Source: Isoetes taiwanensis
Lineage: Eukaryota > Streptophyta > Lycopodiopsida > Isoetales > Isoetaceae
Reading direction: 5' to 3'
Length of the DNA stretch: 64,000 bases
NCBI GenBank assembly: GCA_021234155.1
Contig: JAJEKV010000023.1
Coordinates: forward strand, 2,532,557 to 2,596,556
Part shown: piece by piece, positions 22,005 through 33,674 of the stretch
Layout: every line of letters starts with the position of its first letter
How positions within the stretch are numbered: position 1 is the stretch's first letter
Position numbers and translations under genes: made by a program
Notes under the pieces: model-generated
What the model saw: the letters and a program-made list of their open reading frames with translations, nothing else
What the model was told of the DNA's origin: nothing
The model's database searches: none

Positions 22005-22654
22005 TGTTACGAATGCTCTAATCTTCCTGCAAAACTCATCAACTAATTAGAAAGCAAAATACCACAGGGTTCTCGTTTTACCACCCAACCGGACCAACTA
22101 GAAGAGATATCACCAAGTCAAGCTACTCCGCAAGACTGTATAAGAACAAACTCTTTCTAGCCACCAACCACTGGTGTTACATGAACTCCTTCTAATGATA
22201 TGATCAAGCAAGGAACAAGAGAAGATACTAGAAGGTAAGGCTAGGCTCATCATCAACATAGGAAGAAGCAGATCTAGCTGTGCAGTCAACTCAGACCCCT
22301 ATGCACCTTTCTGGGCATAACTTTCAAACCGTAAGGAATCTATGGACAACCAAGCCCAATCTGGAAACTAGACTTCAAGGGCTTTCCAACAAGGTAAGGA
22401 TCGCCGATTTCTGAGCTGTGGTTGCGGAGATATCACGTCTCAAAGTTGTCCTTTTATTTATAGGTAATAATACCTTTTTTTTTGCCTTTTTGCTTCTAAA
22501 TAAAGGTCAAGGTTTATTTTTAGCTCTCTCTTTGATAATAGCAAGGCTTAGACATACTGGATGACTTTCTTACTTGATCATATCAATAAATATTGTTCCA
22601 TGCAAGGCCACTCCCCCGAGCACCATTATTAGTTATTAACCTTAAACCATATCA
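22005..22654 (-). repeat. 3' LTR of the noncoding element
   Basis: 650 bp. It differs from the partner mainly by a short indel near 22280 and one or two bases, so the insertion is young. Confidence 0.93.
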
Positions 22655-23631
22655 ATTCCTCCCCTTCTCAGGATTGATCGTCCTCGATCAAGAAATTATA
22701 TGGCAAATTTGACACAACCAAGTCCATGGCTACAACCTGCATAATAAAAAGTTGTCAAGTCCAGCCCTTTAGGCTAAAAATTTCCAAGTCCAGCCCGTTA
22801 GGCTAAAAATTTTCGTAACCAAGTCCATGGTTACAACCCTGATTGAATCCACAATCAAAAAATAATTTACCACAACTAGAAATATCTTATTCCTGCACAA
22901 CTCAGAAATAGTTACGGATATTCTTGTACTTCCAAAGTACCGAATACCCCTCGTACCTCCAAGGTACAGATGTAACTTTGTCAAGCCAATTGTGTTGCAA
23001 CCACAATTACTAGTCTTCAAAGTTTTACATCTTATGCTCTCTTGTTCAAGCCTATTGTGCTGCAGACACAATTACTGATCTACCAAGAGGCATTCACATC
23101 AAGTATACCATGTTCAAGCCGGCTACGTTGCAATCGTAGTCACTAATCTACCATGGGTATACACATAAAAGTATCTATTCCTTATTCCAAATAAAGAAAA
23201 TCAACTTAATTTGTCTCAAAATGTTTACTAACCTCCACCAGAAGCACCAACTTCTGATCAATCTCCATTCCAGTTTGCAATCTCCAGCACCGACCAGAAG
23301 ACCTGCGAACATCAGGAATAACAAACATTCTATTCACATGGACATGAGCACCAACTCATTCCAATCTCTTGGACATGGCATCCGCTCATTCCAATCATTT
23401 GGTCAAGAGCACCAACTCTTTCCAACCTTGAGGCACCAACCTCAGCCATAAGGATGCAATAAGAAATATCTAAAGATTCTAATCACAATCCCTAAACATC
23501 AATTTCATACTAGACAAGAGGTAACCTATTTCCTTAAGATATCTTGAGTGCCGCTAAGCCACTCAAATTTCCAACTCTTCTATCACCCACAGCTCCGCTG
23601 GTAAAGACCGGAACTGAGCTCTGATACCAAT
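22655..23631 (-). other. Internal region without genes
   Basis: It contains short imperfect tandem repeats: two copies of a ~30-bp AAGTCCAGCCC(T/G)TTAGGC unit at 22757-22812, and CATTCCAATC repeats at 23350-23400. No ORF is credible. Confidence 0.7.
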
Positions 23632-24278
23632 TGTTACGAATGCTCTAATCTTCCTGCAAAACTCATCAACTAATTAGAAAGCAAAATACCACAGGGTACT
23701 CGTTTTACCACCCAACCGGACCAACTAGAAGAGATATCACCAAGTCAAGCTACTCCGCAAGACTGTATAAGAACAAACTCTTTCTAGCCACCAACCACTG
23801 GTGTTACATGAACTCCTTCTAATGATATGATCAAGCAAGGAACAAGAGAAGATACTAGAAGGTAAGGCTAGGCTCATCATCAACATAGGAAGAAGCAGAT
23901 CTAGGCAAATCAACTCAGACCCCTATGCACCTTTCTGGGCATAACTTTCAAACCGTAAGGAATCTATGGACAACCAAGCCCAATCTGGAAACTAGACTTC
24001 AAGGGCTTTCCAACAAGGTAAGGATCGCCGATTTCTGAGCTGTGGTTGCGGAGATATCACGTCTCAAAGTTGTCCTTTTATTTATAGGTAATAATACCTT
24101 TTTTTTTGCCTTTTTGCTTCTAAATAAAGGTCAAGGTTTATTTTTAGCTCTCTCTTTGATAATAGCAAGGCTTAGACATACTGGATGACTTTCTTACTTG
24201 ATCATATCAATAAATATTGTTCCATGCAAGGCCACTCCCCCGAGCACCATTATTAGTTATTAACCTTAAACCATATCA
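23632..24278 (-). repeat. 5' LTR of the noncoding element
   Basis: 647 bp, next to the primer-binding site (complement at 23616-23629). Confidence 0.93.
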
Positions 24279-24295
24279 ATTATACACCTAAAATA

Positions 24296-25075
24296 TTACA
24301 AAGTACTTCCAGAAGTAAGAAATGTCCCTGAAGCATCAATCACTTTTAGATGATCACTCCATATTGGAACTTTAATACGATCAGGCCAATTGGAGATTTG
24401 AAAGCAATTATACAACTTCTTACGAATTTCTTGAAGCACCACCTGAGAAGAAATACGCTTATCATAAAAGACCTTTCTTCGCCTTCGCTTCCATACACTC
24501 CATATTAGCCAAGACTTTGCCATGTGAAATGCAATCCTTTTAGAAGCAGTCCACTGATTTGGAAAGTGTTGACTATCCAAAGATACTCCAAAAAGAGGAT
24601 GCAGCCAGGACCTAAGACTACTCAGCTCTGCACACAAATATAAACAGTGCTCCAATGTTTCAATGCACCGCTTACACATTGGGCAAAGTGGGCTTACTCC
24701 CGGCTTAAAGCGATGAACCATCTCATTAACTCTCAAAGAGCGATGAATCACCTGCCAAAGTAGAACATTTACCTTTGGAGCATTATATTTAGACCAAACA
24801 AGGTTCCAGATGGATTGCCATTGAGAAGGCAAAGTCTGTAAGTGCCATTTTCGAGAAGGTGATAAAGTACTTGAGGAGGTAATCAATCTGTAGCATGAAC
24901 TTACTAGCTTCTTGCCTTCTTTAATACCTTGAACAAAGTTCCAGCATCTCTTGTTACCCACCTTCTTAATTAGAGGAAGAGCACTTGCTACATAAGCCCA
25001 TATACTGATATCTTTATCCAACAACCCATAGGTCTCCTGAAACCATTGCCAAGGAGCAATGTCAATACCAAAACC
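24296..25075 (-). pseudogene. LINE ORF2 C-terminus with zinc-binding domain
   Basis: The minus-strand translation reads ...WQSIWNLVWSKYNAPKVNVL, LLWQVIHRSLRVNEMVHRF, then CPMCKRCIETLEHCLYLC (C-x2-C ... H-x4-C) and WLIWSVWKRRRRKVFY. This is the zf-RVT region that follows reverse transcriptase in many plant LINEs. The open frame is 242 codons; the reverse-transcriptase core is missing, so the copy is 5'-truncated. The fragment at 34496-34930 is a close relative. Confidence 0.85.
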
Positions 25076-26092
25076 GGCAATATTATTGAAACTACATGGG
25101 AAGTGGAAAATGAAGACTTCTTGGGAGGTTTATAGTTTGGAAACAAATAATTGTCAGTATATGCATAAAGCTTAATCGTAAAGAAGCAAAAGATATAGAG
25201 ACGCAATTTCTTAGACAGATTTTTGTGTTATATGTGTTTTACAGTCCTTTCATAGGTCTTTAAAACAACTTTTAAGAAAGGAGAGTGTTAAACTGAGCCA
25301 TAAGGTAAGTATAGTTGCAAACTTGAACACTAAAGGCTATAAAATCATGGATGCTGGAGAAGATGGAATGGTTCCTTGTGCAAGTCCACCCGTCTACAGC
25401 TACATAGCAAGGTTTAAGTCATCCATGGAATCCTGAAAAATGGTAGCATGTTCGTAATTAGATGCTAAATTTGGATTGGATCCAAGGGTATATGGTGTAG
25501 ATAACACCCTGGGCCGAGGGCGTTCACCGTAAAAAAAAAAATTCAGCATGGCCAAAATGGTGAGGGTGTACCGCTTCTTTTAAAAAACCCAACCCCAGAG
25601 AAGTCTCTCTCTTTCCATTGTCTTTCCGATTTAAATTAAACCTTCATCATGACTGAAGATGGCATTGCTTTGTGCATACGCATTTTAAAGACCATCAAAT
25701 GAATTTAGGAGTATTTGAAACTTCTACGTTCAGTGAAGAACCTGTGCTTTTTGATAACAAAGCATTGCCACTGAGCTTAGCTGAAAATAAGATAAAAGCA
25801 ATTGCCTAAATTTATCCTTCTGTCTCTGTTCCCAGTTATGAACTTGCACTCCATATCCCAAGACCACATTGTCACTCATGTTATCACAACTGCCCAGCTT
25901 CAGAAGATGGCAGTGTTGTTACCAGTTTCATAAGATGTCAGTGTTGTCTCTTTATCTTTAGGGTGCCATTCACCCTTTGTTAATCTCATTGTCATCATCC
26001 GGCAAGTATGTCTTGCTAGTTCTCAAATAACCTGTTATAATTTCATAGCAGTTGATATATAGCAGTTGGATGTCTTGAGGATTTATGATGTC

Positions 26093-26176
26093 TGAAATAT
26101 TTTATAGCTTCCCAAGCAACATGTAAAACATAGTTGAAATATTTTATAGCTTCCCAAGCAACATGTATAACATAGT
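26093..26176 (+). repeat. 42-bp tandem duplication
   Basis: TGAAATATTTTATAGCTTCC... occurs twice head to tail (26093-26134 and 26135-26176) with about one mismatch. Confidence 0.9.
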
Positions 26177-26408
26177 TAAGAAATGCTGAGGAGTATAGCA
26201 TGGTCATGATTTGTATATTTCTTATCCATCTCCTTAGAAAGATAAGAGCTTTAGCAAATGCATTTATCATAGTAGGCCAAGATACAACAGTTATCTAAAT
26301 CACAATGTTCAATGAATTACAATACAATGATCGCACACGAAGAGGTCATGCCTAATAAATAAGAATGTCTTTAGATTCATCTCCAAAGCATGAGGGAAAT
26401 GGAGAAGA

Positions 26409-26452
26409 GAAATGTTCGCGGCGGCCAAGGCCGCCGCGATAAATTTCTTGTA
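26409..26452 (+). repeat. 44-bp palindromic micro-repeat, copy 1
   Basis: A perfect 10-bp stem CGCGGCGGCC/GGCCGCCGCG (26417-26426 and 26429-26438) around AA is flanked by GAAATGTT and ATAAATTTC, which are themselves imperfect inverted repeats. It recurs at 39027-39070. Confidence 0.85.
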
Positions 26453-26686
26453 GTCATTTATTCATACTTAAAGCTGCTACCATTTCTTTGTTGTGCATTT
26501 TGTTCCACCCAGCTGGGTGACCATGTTCATTTTGGGTTATGTTGGGGGTAGTTGGGATGAGGTTTCTTGATGTTGATCTAGTTGTCGTTCATTTGCTTCT
26601 TTTTGCACTCTATCTTTATGGTAAATTCACTTATGCAGGATCTTATGCAGTTCCTTTTTGTTTGAATTTTTTGGCCTTGATTATGT

Positions 26687-27293
26687 TTTTTTTTTGCAAC
26701 ACAAACCATTAACATCCAACATATAAAAATTAAATCCCCCAACACATAACAACCATTGACATTAACAACCAACACATAACTACCATTGACATTAATTAAC
26801 ACAACCATTGGGTCCAACACATTTAAACTAAAATCCCCCTTAAACCCCCTTTGGTTTGGGTGCATATTCACACGGGGGGTGACGTAGGGCAGCGAGAGCC
26901 CTCATAATTGTATTTTGCACGTACGAAATCAACACCATATAGTATTCCGCTTGAAATCTTATAGTATTTTGCGAATCTTGTTATACAGTATAGCAAATTT
27001 TGTACTTGCATACCCCACAAACGAGGAACCTTACGTACGGTGTAGATTAAGGAATAAGGGGTGAATATGCCTATCCAACAGCTCTCGTTGCCCGGAGTCA
27101 CCCCCCGTGTGAATATGCACCCAAACCAAAGGGGGTTTAAGGGGGATTTTAGTTTAAATGTGTTGGACCCAATGGTTGTGTTAATTAATGTCAATGGTAG
27201 TTATGTGTTGGTTGTTAATGTCAATGGTTGTTATGTGTTGGGGGATTTAATTTTTATATGTTGGATGTTAATGGTTTGTGTTGCAAAAAAAAA
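26687..27293. repeat. Foldback element with 197-bp perfect arms
   Basis: 26687-26883 and 27097-27293 are reverse complements of each other with no mismatch found by eye; the spacer is 213 bp. Pairing continues imperfectly into the spacer (GGGCAGCGAGAGC against GCTCTCGTTGCCC). CACCCCCC blocks occur at the arm ends and again at 27323-27333. Both arms translate to the same peptide only because they are inverted copies; I do not take that as a gene. A foldback transposon or MITE-like element is likely. Confidence 0.9.
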
Positions 27294-27750
27294 TTTCTTG
27301 CCCCTTCGGGGCCTTAGGGACGTCACCCCCCCCTTCCCGGTGTGACAAAAATTTTAGAATTCAAACCAGAAAAAAACTAGAATTCATTTGAGGCTTTCAT
27401 CACCTGTAGCTTTTGAATTTCATCACAATAAAACAAATAGAACATAAGTAAAAGTTACCATAAAGATATCTGAAAGTCATAAAGTTTGCAACACCCATAC
27501 ACAAACATTTTCAACTGGAATTTAACAGCAGCCTTTGGCCTCCATGGATTCTTGTGGTGAGAAACCAAAGTGGGAAACTTTTCTGCTTGTTAGCACAAGG
27601 ATCTAGAAGCCTTGGAATTTGCTTAATAACTGCCTCAAAATCTAAAAATGCATGGTAATTTTTTGCAAACTTCATTCAATGAGCCATAAAACAATATCCA
27701 ATAGCGCAATCCTGTATTAATGAGCTGGTAGGATGTGAAAGCCTACTAAA

Positions 27751-28150
27751 CCCGGCCGAAAAATTGCTGTTTTAGCATAGATAACTTAACCAAACATATC
27801 CATTCATACACTGTCAAAAAGATCTCGGAGAGAGCTTTCCAACGCAATAAAAATCATCTGAAACAGAGCTCTGGATCAAAAGTTATGATAAGAAATGTGT
27901 TGCCGGCGAGGAAACTGCACTACATGCGCCCTTCAAGCCCTTCATGTGCCCAACCCGGCCGAAAAATTGCTGTTTTAGCATAGATAACTTGACCAAACAT
28001 ATCCATATCATACAAGATCAAAAAGATCTCGGAGAGAGCTTTCCAACGCAATAAAAATCATCTGAAACAGAGCTCTGGATCAAAAGTTATGATAAGAAAT
28101 GTGTGTGCCGGCGGGGAAACTGCACTATATGCGCCCTTCAAGCCCATTAT
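27751..28150 (+). repeat. ~203-bp tandem duplication
   Basis: Two head-to-tail copies begin CCCGGCCGAAAAATTGCTG at 27751 and 27954 and share most bases through GAAACTGCACTA.ATGCGCC. No coding potential is seen. Confidence 0.9.
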
Positions 28151-28259
28151 GCACCACACACACAAAAAGAGGGCTTTTGTTGTGAGCCATTGGTTGTTGA
28201 CCATTATGCACCACACGGACAAAAAAGGGGCTTTTGTTGTGAGCCATTGGTTGTTGACC
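28144..28259 (+). repeat. 57-bp tandem duplication
   Basis: Units CCATTATGCACCACAC...GTTGTTGA at 28144 and 28201, nearly identical. Confidence 0.9.
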
Positions 28260-29803
28260 ATTGAAAAAAAAAAAGCTAAAATCAATGGCTCAGAAATGGT
28301 GCACTCTAGATGTACGCATTAGTACATCCATTTGAATACATCACGAAATCATAGGAAAACCTTAGTGAAAAGTGTACAAAAACACAAAGAAAACCTCCTG
28401 TTATTATGCTACATATTCTATATTTGCGCCCATTCTTCATATTTTACATATTTGCATGGGTTGTTCATGGTACCCACTTTTCGTGGCTCATTTGATTCGT
28501 TGCATGTATTTGATACATGAATGTTTTCCATCGGGTTTCTCCATTATATCGTGCATTTCTATACTATATGCTCCTTATTCTAGACTGTGTTTGAGTTTTG
28601 TTTCGCTTCATATGCGTAGTTACATTCTTTTCATCCCTTCTCTAGGTAGCTGCACACTCCATTCTCAATTAGTTTTGGATTTCTCTCGCATATGTCTTTG
28701 GGGGGGTATACTTTCTCTCTATCAAATTTTCTCAATTTTTCACACATGGATGCCTTTGAGCACCTATTAGACATCTACAGTATGTGAGCCTAGTTGCATT
28801 GAATTCCTATTCTTTCCTTCTCCTCAATGGGTTCACGTCGTATTTCAATAGATATCTCATAGGATGTCTTGCCTCCATATTGGTTTTATGGTGTCACCTT
28901 TTTATTTAGATTTTTTCATTTGCATACACAAGTTTTTCCCTTTTCAGTGGGTTAGTGACAGGCTTTATGTTCCCTATAGCATATGCGTACATGTGCTCTT
29001 TCCCTATTTTGCTCTGAGGTGCTCTTGCATGGGTTGCTTGTGCTACTCGCTTTCCTTGGTCCTCTTTTTGTGCTATTTGATGATGTTGTTATAGTCATAT
29101 AGATAAAAATTCTTCAATATAATTCTTTCTTCAACTTGCACTATTTTGATACTTTTGATCTGGGGTTGGACATCATTGCTTAAGGGATTTACAATTTTGA
29201 GGAGTCATCTACAATTACGCACTTTTGGCGTGTTGAGACATGGATGTTTAGTCACCTTAGTTGTATAACTTTTATTTGTTCTATTTGCTACATTGTTTCT
29301 CTTGTTCACATTGCCCCATTTATTGGTCCCTTAATTTCAGTTCTCATTGTTAATCTTGTATGTTCCATGTGCATCCTCATGAACTAGTTGTTGCGTGTTC
29401 ATGTATTCATTTGCTCAACTTGCACATATTGTTCCCATTTCTTTCCACCCTATTTGGCCATTTGCCCCGTTAGTCTCTCTAAGTTTCTTTTGCCTCGTTA
29501 CTCATCTTTATTCGCTTTCTTATTTTTTTGCCCTGCCATGGCCATTTTATCTATGATTGCTTCTTTTTCTCGCTTACTCATGTGCCTTCTCGACATATCA
29601 CATTTCTTCCTTTTGGTCCTTTTTTATTCGTACCCTATTTCCCTTTGACCCTTTTGTCTTGTCGACTTTCAAGCTATTGGTTATTCAATTTCATTCTTAT
29701 TGCTCTCTGTCACACCCATTGTTATCTACGTTTACTTCATTTGCCTTTTTGGGTCCTTTGCTTCTTTTCTTTCAATACTCTGTCTTTGGGCTCTCTCTTC
29801 CAG
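28260..29803. other. T/C-rich DNA without a recognisable gene
   Basis: Several plus-strand frames of 60-130 codons are open, but they translate to Phe/Leu/Ser/Tyr/Cys-rich strings typical of T-rich noncoding DNA. It ends in a pyrimidine run and CAG (29793-29803) immediately before LINE coding sequence. Confidence 0.5.
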
Positions 29804-30235
29804 GTACACAAGAAGTTTCTCAGGCTGGAATTGGGTGTAAAGACGCAAACCCCACATCCGATGATGCTAGCCGAATGCGGCACTATGCCACTTGAAAGGG
29901 AAGCTTTATTCAAATGCATTAGGTACCTTGCTAAAATAACGAGTGGGGAAGCTTTACTCAAATGCATTAGGTACCTTGCTAAAATAAAAAAGATGGATGC
30001 CACACACATTCCTTATTATGCTTGCCTGAACACTGAACATAAAGGATGGTTTGCTAATGTCAAGACATGGCTTGAAAGATGGGATATCATGTGGGAAGAG
30101 GAAATTTCCATTGACAACCTGAGAACATGGGTCTATGAAAAGGCTAGAAGAAAAATGTGGATGAGCCCAAAGACTAAGATGATATTGTACAAAATGCATA
30201 TGAATCCTACATTGGATGAGGCAATACATCTAAAG
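29804..30235 (+). pseudogene. LINE ORF2 fragment with internal 54-bp duplication
   Basis: VHKKFLRLELGVKTQTPHPM..LAECGTMPLEREAL aligns with the LINE at 6295-6400 (VQKVFIRHELGIKYQTPYAI). A segment EAL(F/L)KCIRYLAKI is present twice in tandem (about 29900-29990). The fragment continues with GWFANVKTWLERW, matching the GWYSDVLNWASKW region of the other copy, and stops where Ty3 integrase sequence begins. Confidence 0.8.
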
Positions 30236-30289
30236 GAGAACTTATCGATAAAGAAGAGGCACAATATCAGCAGAATCCGGCTCAGCTCG

Positions 30290-31266
30290 CACCATCTAGT
30301 GTTGATTGTCTAACTAAGTATGCCAAATTTGTGGCCTTAAAGGAGGATGCTACTGGTCCAGATGTAGCAACTGCATATATGAGATATGCTTTCCCTCTTT
30401 TTGGTTTGCCTTTGTCTATCATAAATGACCGAGAAACCAAGTTTACAGGTCATTTTTGGAGGGGCTTTATTGAGAATGAGTAGTGGCAACCACCCACAGA
30501 CGGATGGCCAAATTGAGAGAATCAATATGATCCTGGAGAATATGTTGAGAAGTTTTGTCCATGAATGCCAAACTCGATGGGAGGAGTATTTGCCTTACCT
30601 AGAGTTTGCATATAACAGCAGCCATCATGAGGGAATTAAGATGACTCCCTTTGTTGATATGATGGGGCGGAATTCCAGAACTTATGCTGGTATGCATAAG
30701 TATCTAAAAATGGATGTCGCCGTGAATATGTTGGATGACATGAATGCAATTTTGCTTCAATGTCGACAAAACTTACAAAGAGCGCAGGATCGTGTTCAAG
30801 TGTATGCTAATAAGCGTAGACATGATGTTACCTATGAGGAAGGTAACTATGTGTTCTTAAGGATTGTGTATCCTTCATCATTACGAATCAACACCCTTAA
30901 ACCGTTGGTTAAAGGGCGTGTGCCTATGTTAACCCCGAGATATGTGGACATTTTAAGATTGTTAAAAGGTTAGGTACCGCAGCATATGAGTTGGCGTTAC
31001 TGTAGGATATTGGGATTCATCCTGTATTTCATGTAAGCCAGCTTAAGCGAGCTATACTAGATACGAACAATGTTGTTAGTCCTGAGAGTATATTGCTAGT
31101 GTTAAGCTCCATTATAACACCCGAACGGATTCTAGGTACTCATGTACGGCAGTTGCACAATAGTGATATTCATGAATATCTGGTCTTCTGGCGAGGTCAG
31201 TCTCCCACGGATGCCACTTGGGAGACGGATGAATTTGTGCACCGTTTTCCTCATTTGAAACTCTAG
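30290..31266 (+). pseudogene. Ty3/gypsy integrase and C-terminal fragment
   Basis: The remnant begins inside the integrase core (KYAKFVALK), with FGLPLSIINDRETKFTGHFW around the second catalytic Asp, then a stop near 30481 and DGQIERINMILENMLRSF around the catalytic Glu. It continues with an AYNSS block and, after further frame changes, HPVFHVSQLKRAI and a chromodomain-like VFWRGQSPTDATWET...FPHLKL end at 31266. The N-terminal part of pol is missing. It is joined directly to LINE sequence on its left. Confidence 0.85.
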
Positions 31267-31285
31267 ACCTTGAGGACAAGATCCT

Positions 31286-31303
31286 AAGGAGAGGGGAGGA
31301 AAT
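31286..31303 (+). promoter_or_regulatory. Polypurine tract
   Basis: AAGGAGAGGGGAGGAAAT lies immediately before the LTR start TGTTACGG. Confidence 0.75.
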
Positions 31304-32084
31304 TGTTACGGATCAAAGGCAAGTCGCGCTTGCAGGCCTTGGGACTGGGATTTTGCCGTGGAAGTGCCATGAAGTGGCCTGGGAACATTCCAAGGAGCAG
31401 TTACTGCCTAGGGGCGGCGTGGGTTTTTTCTTTAAGCTAAACTTTCGTATGTAAAAGTGGCATTTAATTAAATTATAAAGGTCGTTCTAAAAAACCACTA
31501 AACCATTGCTTTTGGGGTATGATGTGGCATCACCACATTGGTTGTGAAGGGAAATTTGAGCCATGGCATCGTGGTCTGATATAAAGCATACAAAGCGGCC
31601 TGAACTGACAAGTTGCTCGGTTTTAGCTCTAGAAAAGGCCCATATGCCTTTTTTCTCCTATTTTTGGCCCTAGTGGCCTTATAAAAGGAACTGGAGACAA
31701 TTTTTTAGATCATAGCTTTCCTCTGGAGCCAAGCAATTGGAACGACCCATTCTTCCTTGTAGCTTGATCTTCTGCTTCTGGGGGTTTTAGACAATTTCGA
31801 ATTCATTGGAAATCAATTCGGCTTGTTCTGAGTTACTCCATTATTTGATGCATGCCTGTGAGGTCACTCCGTTCTTGGAGTGTCCGTGACTTCTCTTTGA
31901 GCAATACTGCTGCTGCAGTGTTGAGTTCTTGTGATAGAATTTCTGAAGTTGGGCTTCAAGATGATCCTGGGGATCAGTAATGGTTGTGCATGGGGAGTTC
32001 TGGGGACTCGCAGTTGAGGGGAACTTTGGGGGTTCTAGGTAGCACAATCGGACCTACTTACTGTAGGTTGTGACACCCATAACA
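31304..32084 (+). repeat. 3' LTR of the Ty3/gypsy fragment (781 bp)
   Basis: TGTTACGGATC ... CCCATAACA with TGTTA/TAACA inverted ends. TTATAAAAGG at about 31679 is a plausible TATA box. hAT transposase sequence begins right after it, so the element sits in or beside an hAT gene. No 5' LTR is in the window. Confidence 0.75.
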
Positions 32085-33322
32085 TATCTGCTATAGAAAA
32101 GTCAGGGCCAAATTTAGCGGCCACATGGAAAGAAAACATTGAGTATATTGGTCCAAAGAATGTTGTGCAAATTGTGTGTGATGGAGAAAATGCAAATCGT
32201 GCTGATGGACATATTATTGAGGGAGAGTACCCTCATAGTATCTTTTGCCCATGCATTGCACATTGCCGCAATAACTTGCTCAAAGATATTGGTAGCCTAT
32301 CTGAAGTTGCAGATATGGTGCAAAAAGGGAAGTCTTTGGTTACGTCACTTCGAGAGGCTCACACTTGCAAATCACAACGGTAAGTCTTTGCTAACGTATT
32401 GTGAAACTAGATTTAGTTACAATTTTATAATGCTTGGATGCTCAGTTGTAGGGAGAACATGCAAACTATTGTATTTGATGATGCATTTTGGGAGAAGGTC
32501 AAACATCACTTGGAGGTTGTGGAGCCAATTGGTTTGATGTTGCGCCTTGTTGACGGCAATGATCCACGCTTTAGAAAGGTTTATGAAGGGCTTTGACAGG
32601 ATGAATGAGCATATTATAAAATTGGAGAAAGATAAAGCAAAAGTAAAAGAGTTGGTGGCATTGTGCAATGAAAGATGGAACAAATATGAGTTTTTAATTC
32701 AAGTTGTTGCATTTTACTTGAATCCCGAGTTTCAAGGACAAAACCAATGGACGAATCCCGTTGTTTCGAGATAAGAGGAAAGAAAGGGATATTTGGAACA
32801 TCGGATGCACAAGCCAATCGCTTTCAATTTTCTTCTGCACTTTGGTGGGAGGAATATGGAGGAGAGACATTGGAATTGCAAACCATAGCAGTTCGCATTC
32901 TTAACCAAGTAGCAGCCTCCTCTCCACTTCAGAGGCTTTTTAGTGTGTTTTCACATGTGGCAAGCAAGTAAAGAAATATACTTCCTCCATCAAGAACATT
33001 GGATTTGATATTTGCAAGTGCAAATTTGAAAGTGATTTAATCTCATAGACAGGTGAGAAGAGAGCCTTACATTGGCTTTGCAAACAAGGCATTTCTTCCA
33101 GAACCACAGGAATGGAATGATGATAATGTGGAAGATCAAGACATAGAAGAGCAAGTACTAGTGAAAGATGGTATGGGATTGGGAATTGGAGATGACATGG
33201 GATCGGAAATTGGAAATGAGAATGAGATTGATAAAGCAACTCATTACGTTTCGCCAAAGTATATTCCTTCTTCAAATTCAAATATTCATTACAAGGATTC
33301 TGGCGCAAATCCGCGTTACTAG
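32085..33322 (+). pseudogene. hAT-type transposase fragment
   Basis: It reads through a DUF659-like region (GPNLAATWKENIEYIGPKNV, VQIVCDGENANRADG, PCIAHCRNNLLKDIGSL), a middle region in other frames (FWEKVKHHLEVVEPIG, KVYEGLFDRMNEHI, CNERWNKYEFLIQVVAFYLN) and the hAT dimerisation motif (WWEEYGGETLELQTIAVRIL, SSPLQRLFSVFSHVASK). An acidic tail ends at 33322. Frame changes occur near 32380, 32520 and 32750; some could be introns. The N-terminus (BED finger and catalytic start) is missing at the LTR junction. Confidence 0.85.
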
Positions 33323-33564
33323 CACTTTTTAAAATAAACAATCTGAATTTTTATATCATGTTATCATTTACTTTCATTATATGTCATGTTCTAAGTTACA
33401 GGTAAGTAAATTTCAGAATTCATTATTCAATGTATGAAGAATTTATAGTATGAGTTGTGTAACTTGCAAATTATTTACTTGGACAAATATATCTCAGATT
33501 CTACTGTTTTAACTATGATAAATTTATATTATGTGTGCATGTACGTATGTAATATTTTGTTTTT

Positions 33565-33611
33565 TGTTTGTTTGTTTGTTTGTTTGTTTGTTTGTTTGTT
33601 TGTTTGTTTGT
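33565..33611 (+). repeat. (TTTG)n microsatellite
   Basis: About 12 TTTG units. Confidence 0.95.
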
Positions 33612-33674
33612 ACGTAATATGTACAAAAATAGTATGGAATATGTATGGAATATGCTGTAGATGGCATATAAAAG

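Larger units (their letters stand above)
22005..24278 (-). mobile_element. Noncoding LTR retrotransposon (TRIM/LARD-like)
   Basis: Two nearly identical LTRs (22005-22654 and 23632-24278) flank 977 bp without coding sequence. On the minus strand the LTRs read TGATATGG...CGTAACA. The primer-binding site TGGTATCAGAGCTC (23616-23629, complemented) and a purine tract (22655-22675, complemented) set the minus orientation. ATTAT at 22000-22004 and 24279-24283 is the target duplication. A TATA-like CTATAAATAAAAGG lies in the LTRs on the minus strand. It must depend on proteins from another element. Confidence 0.93.
21963..25200 (-). mobile_element. LINE, minus strand, split by a noncoding LTR element
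   Basis: A T run at 21963-21978 is the poly(A) tail on the minus strand. Its 3' UTR (to 22004) resumes after the LTR element at about 24279. The coding part is the LINE ORF2 C-terminus. The 5' edge near 25100-25200 is uncertain. Confidence 0.75.
25201..26686. other. Noncoding stretch with small repeats
   Basis: No gene recognised. It holds a 42-bp direct tandem repeat and the first copy of a 44-bp palindromic micro-repeat, listed separately. Confidence 0.5.

Noticed and set aside
26578-27345. Pair of matching ~60-residue peptides on opposite strands
   Set aside because: They follow from the perfect inverted repeat; no start context or other sign of a gene.
28372-29648. Several plus-strand frames of 60-130 codons that look like membrane proteins
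   Set aside because: T/C-rich DNA yields Phe/Leu/Ser runs; no conserved domain, splice logic or homologous copy.
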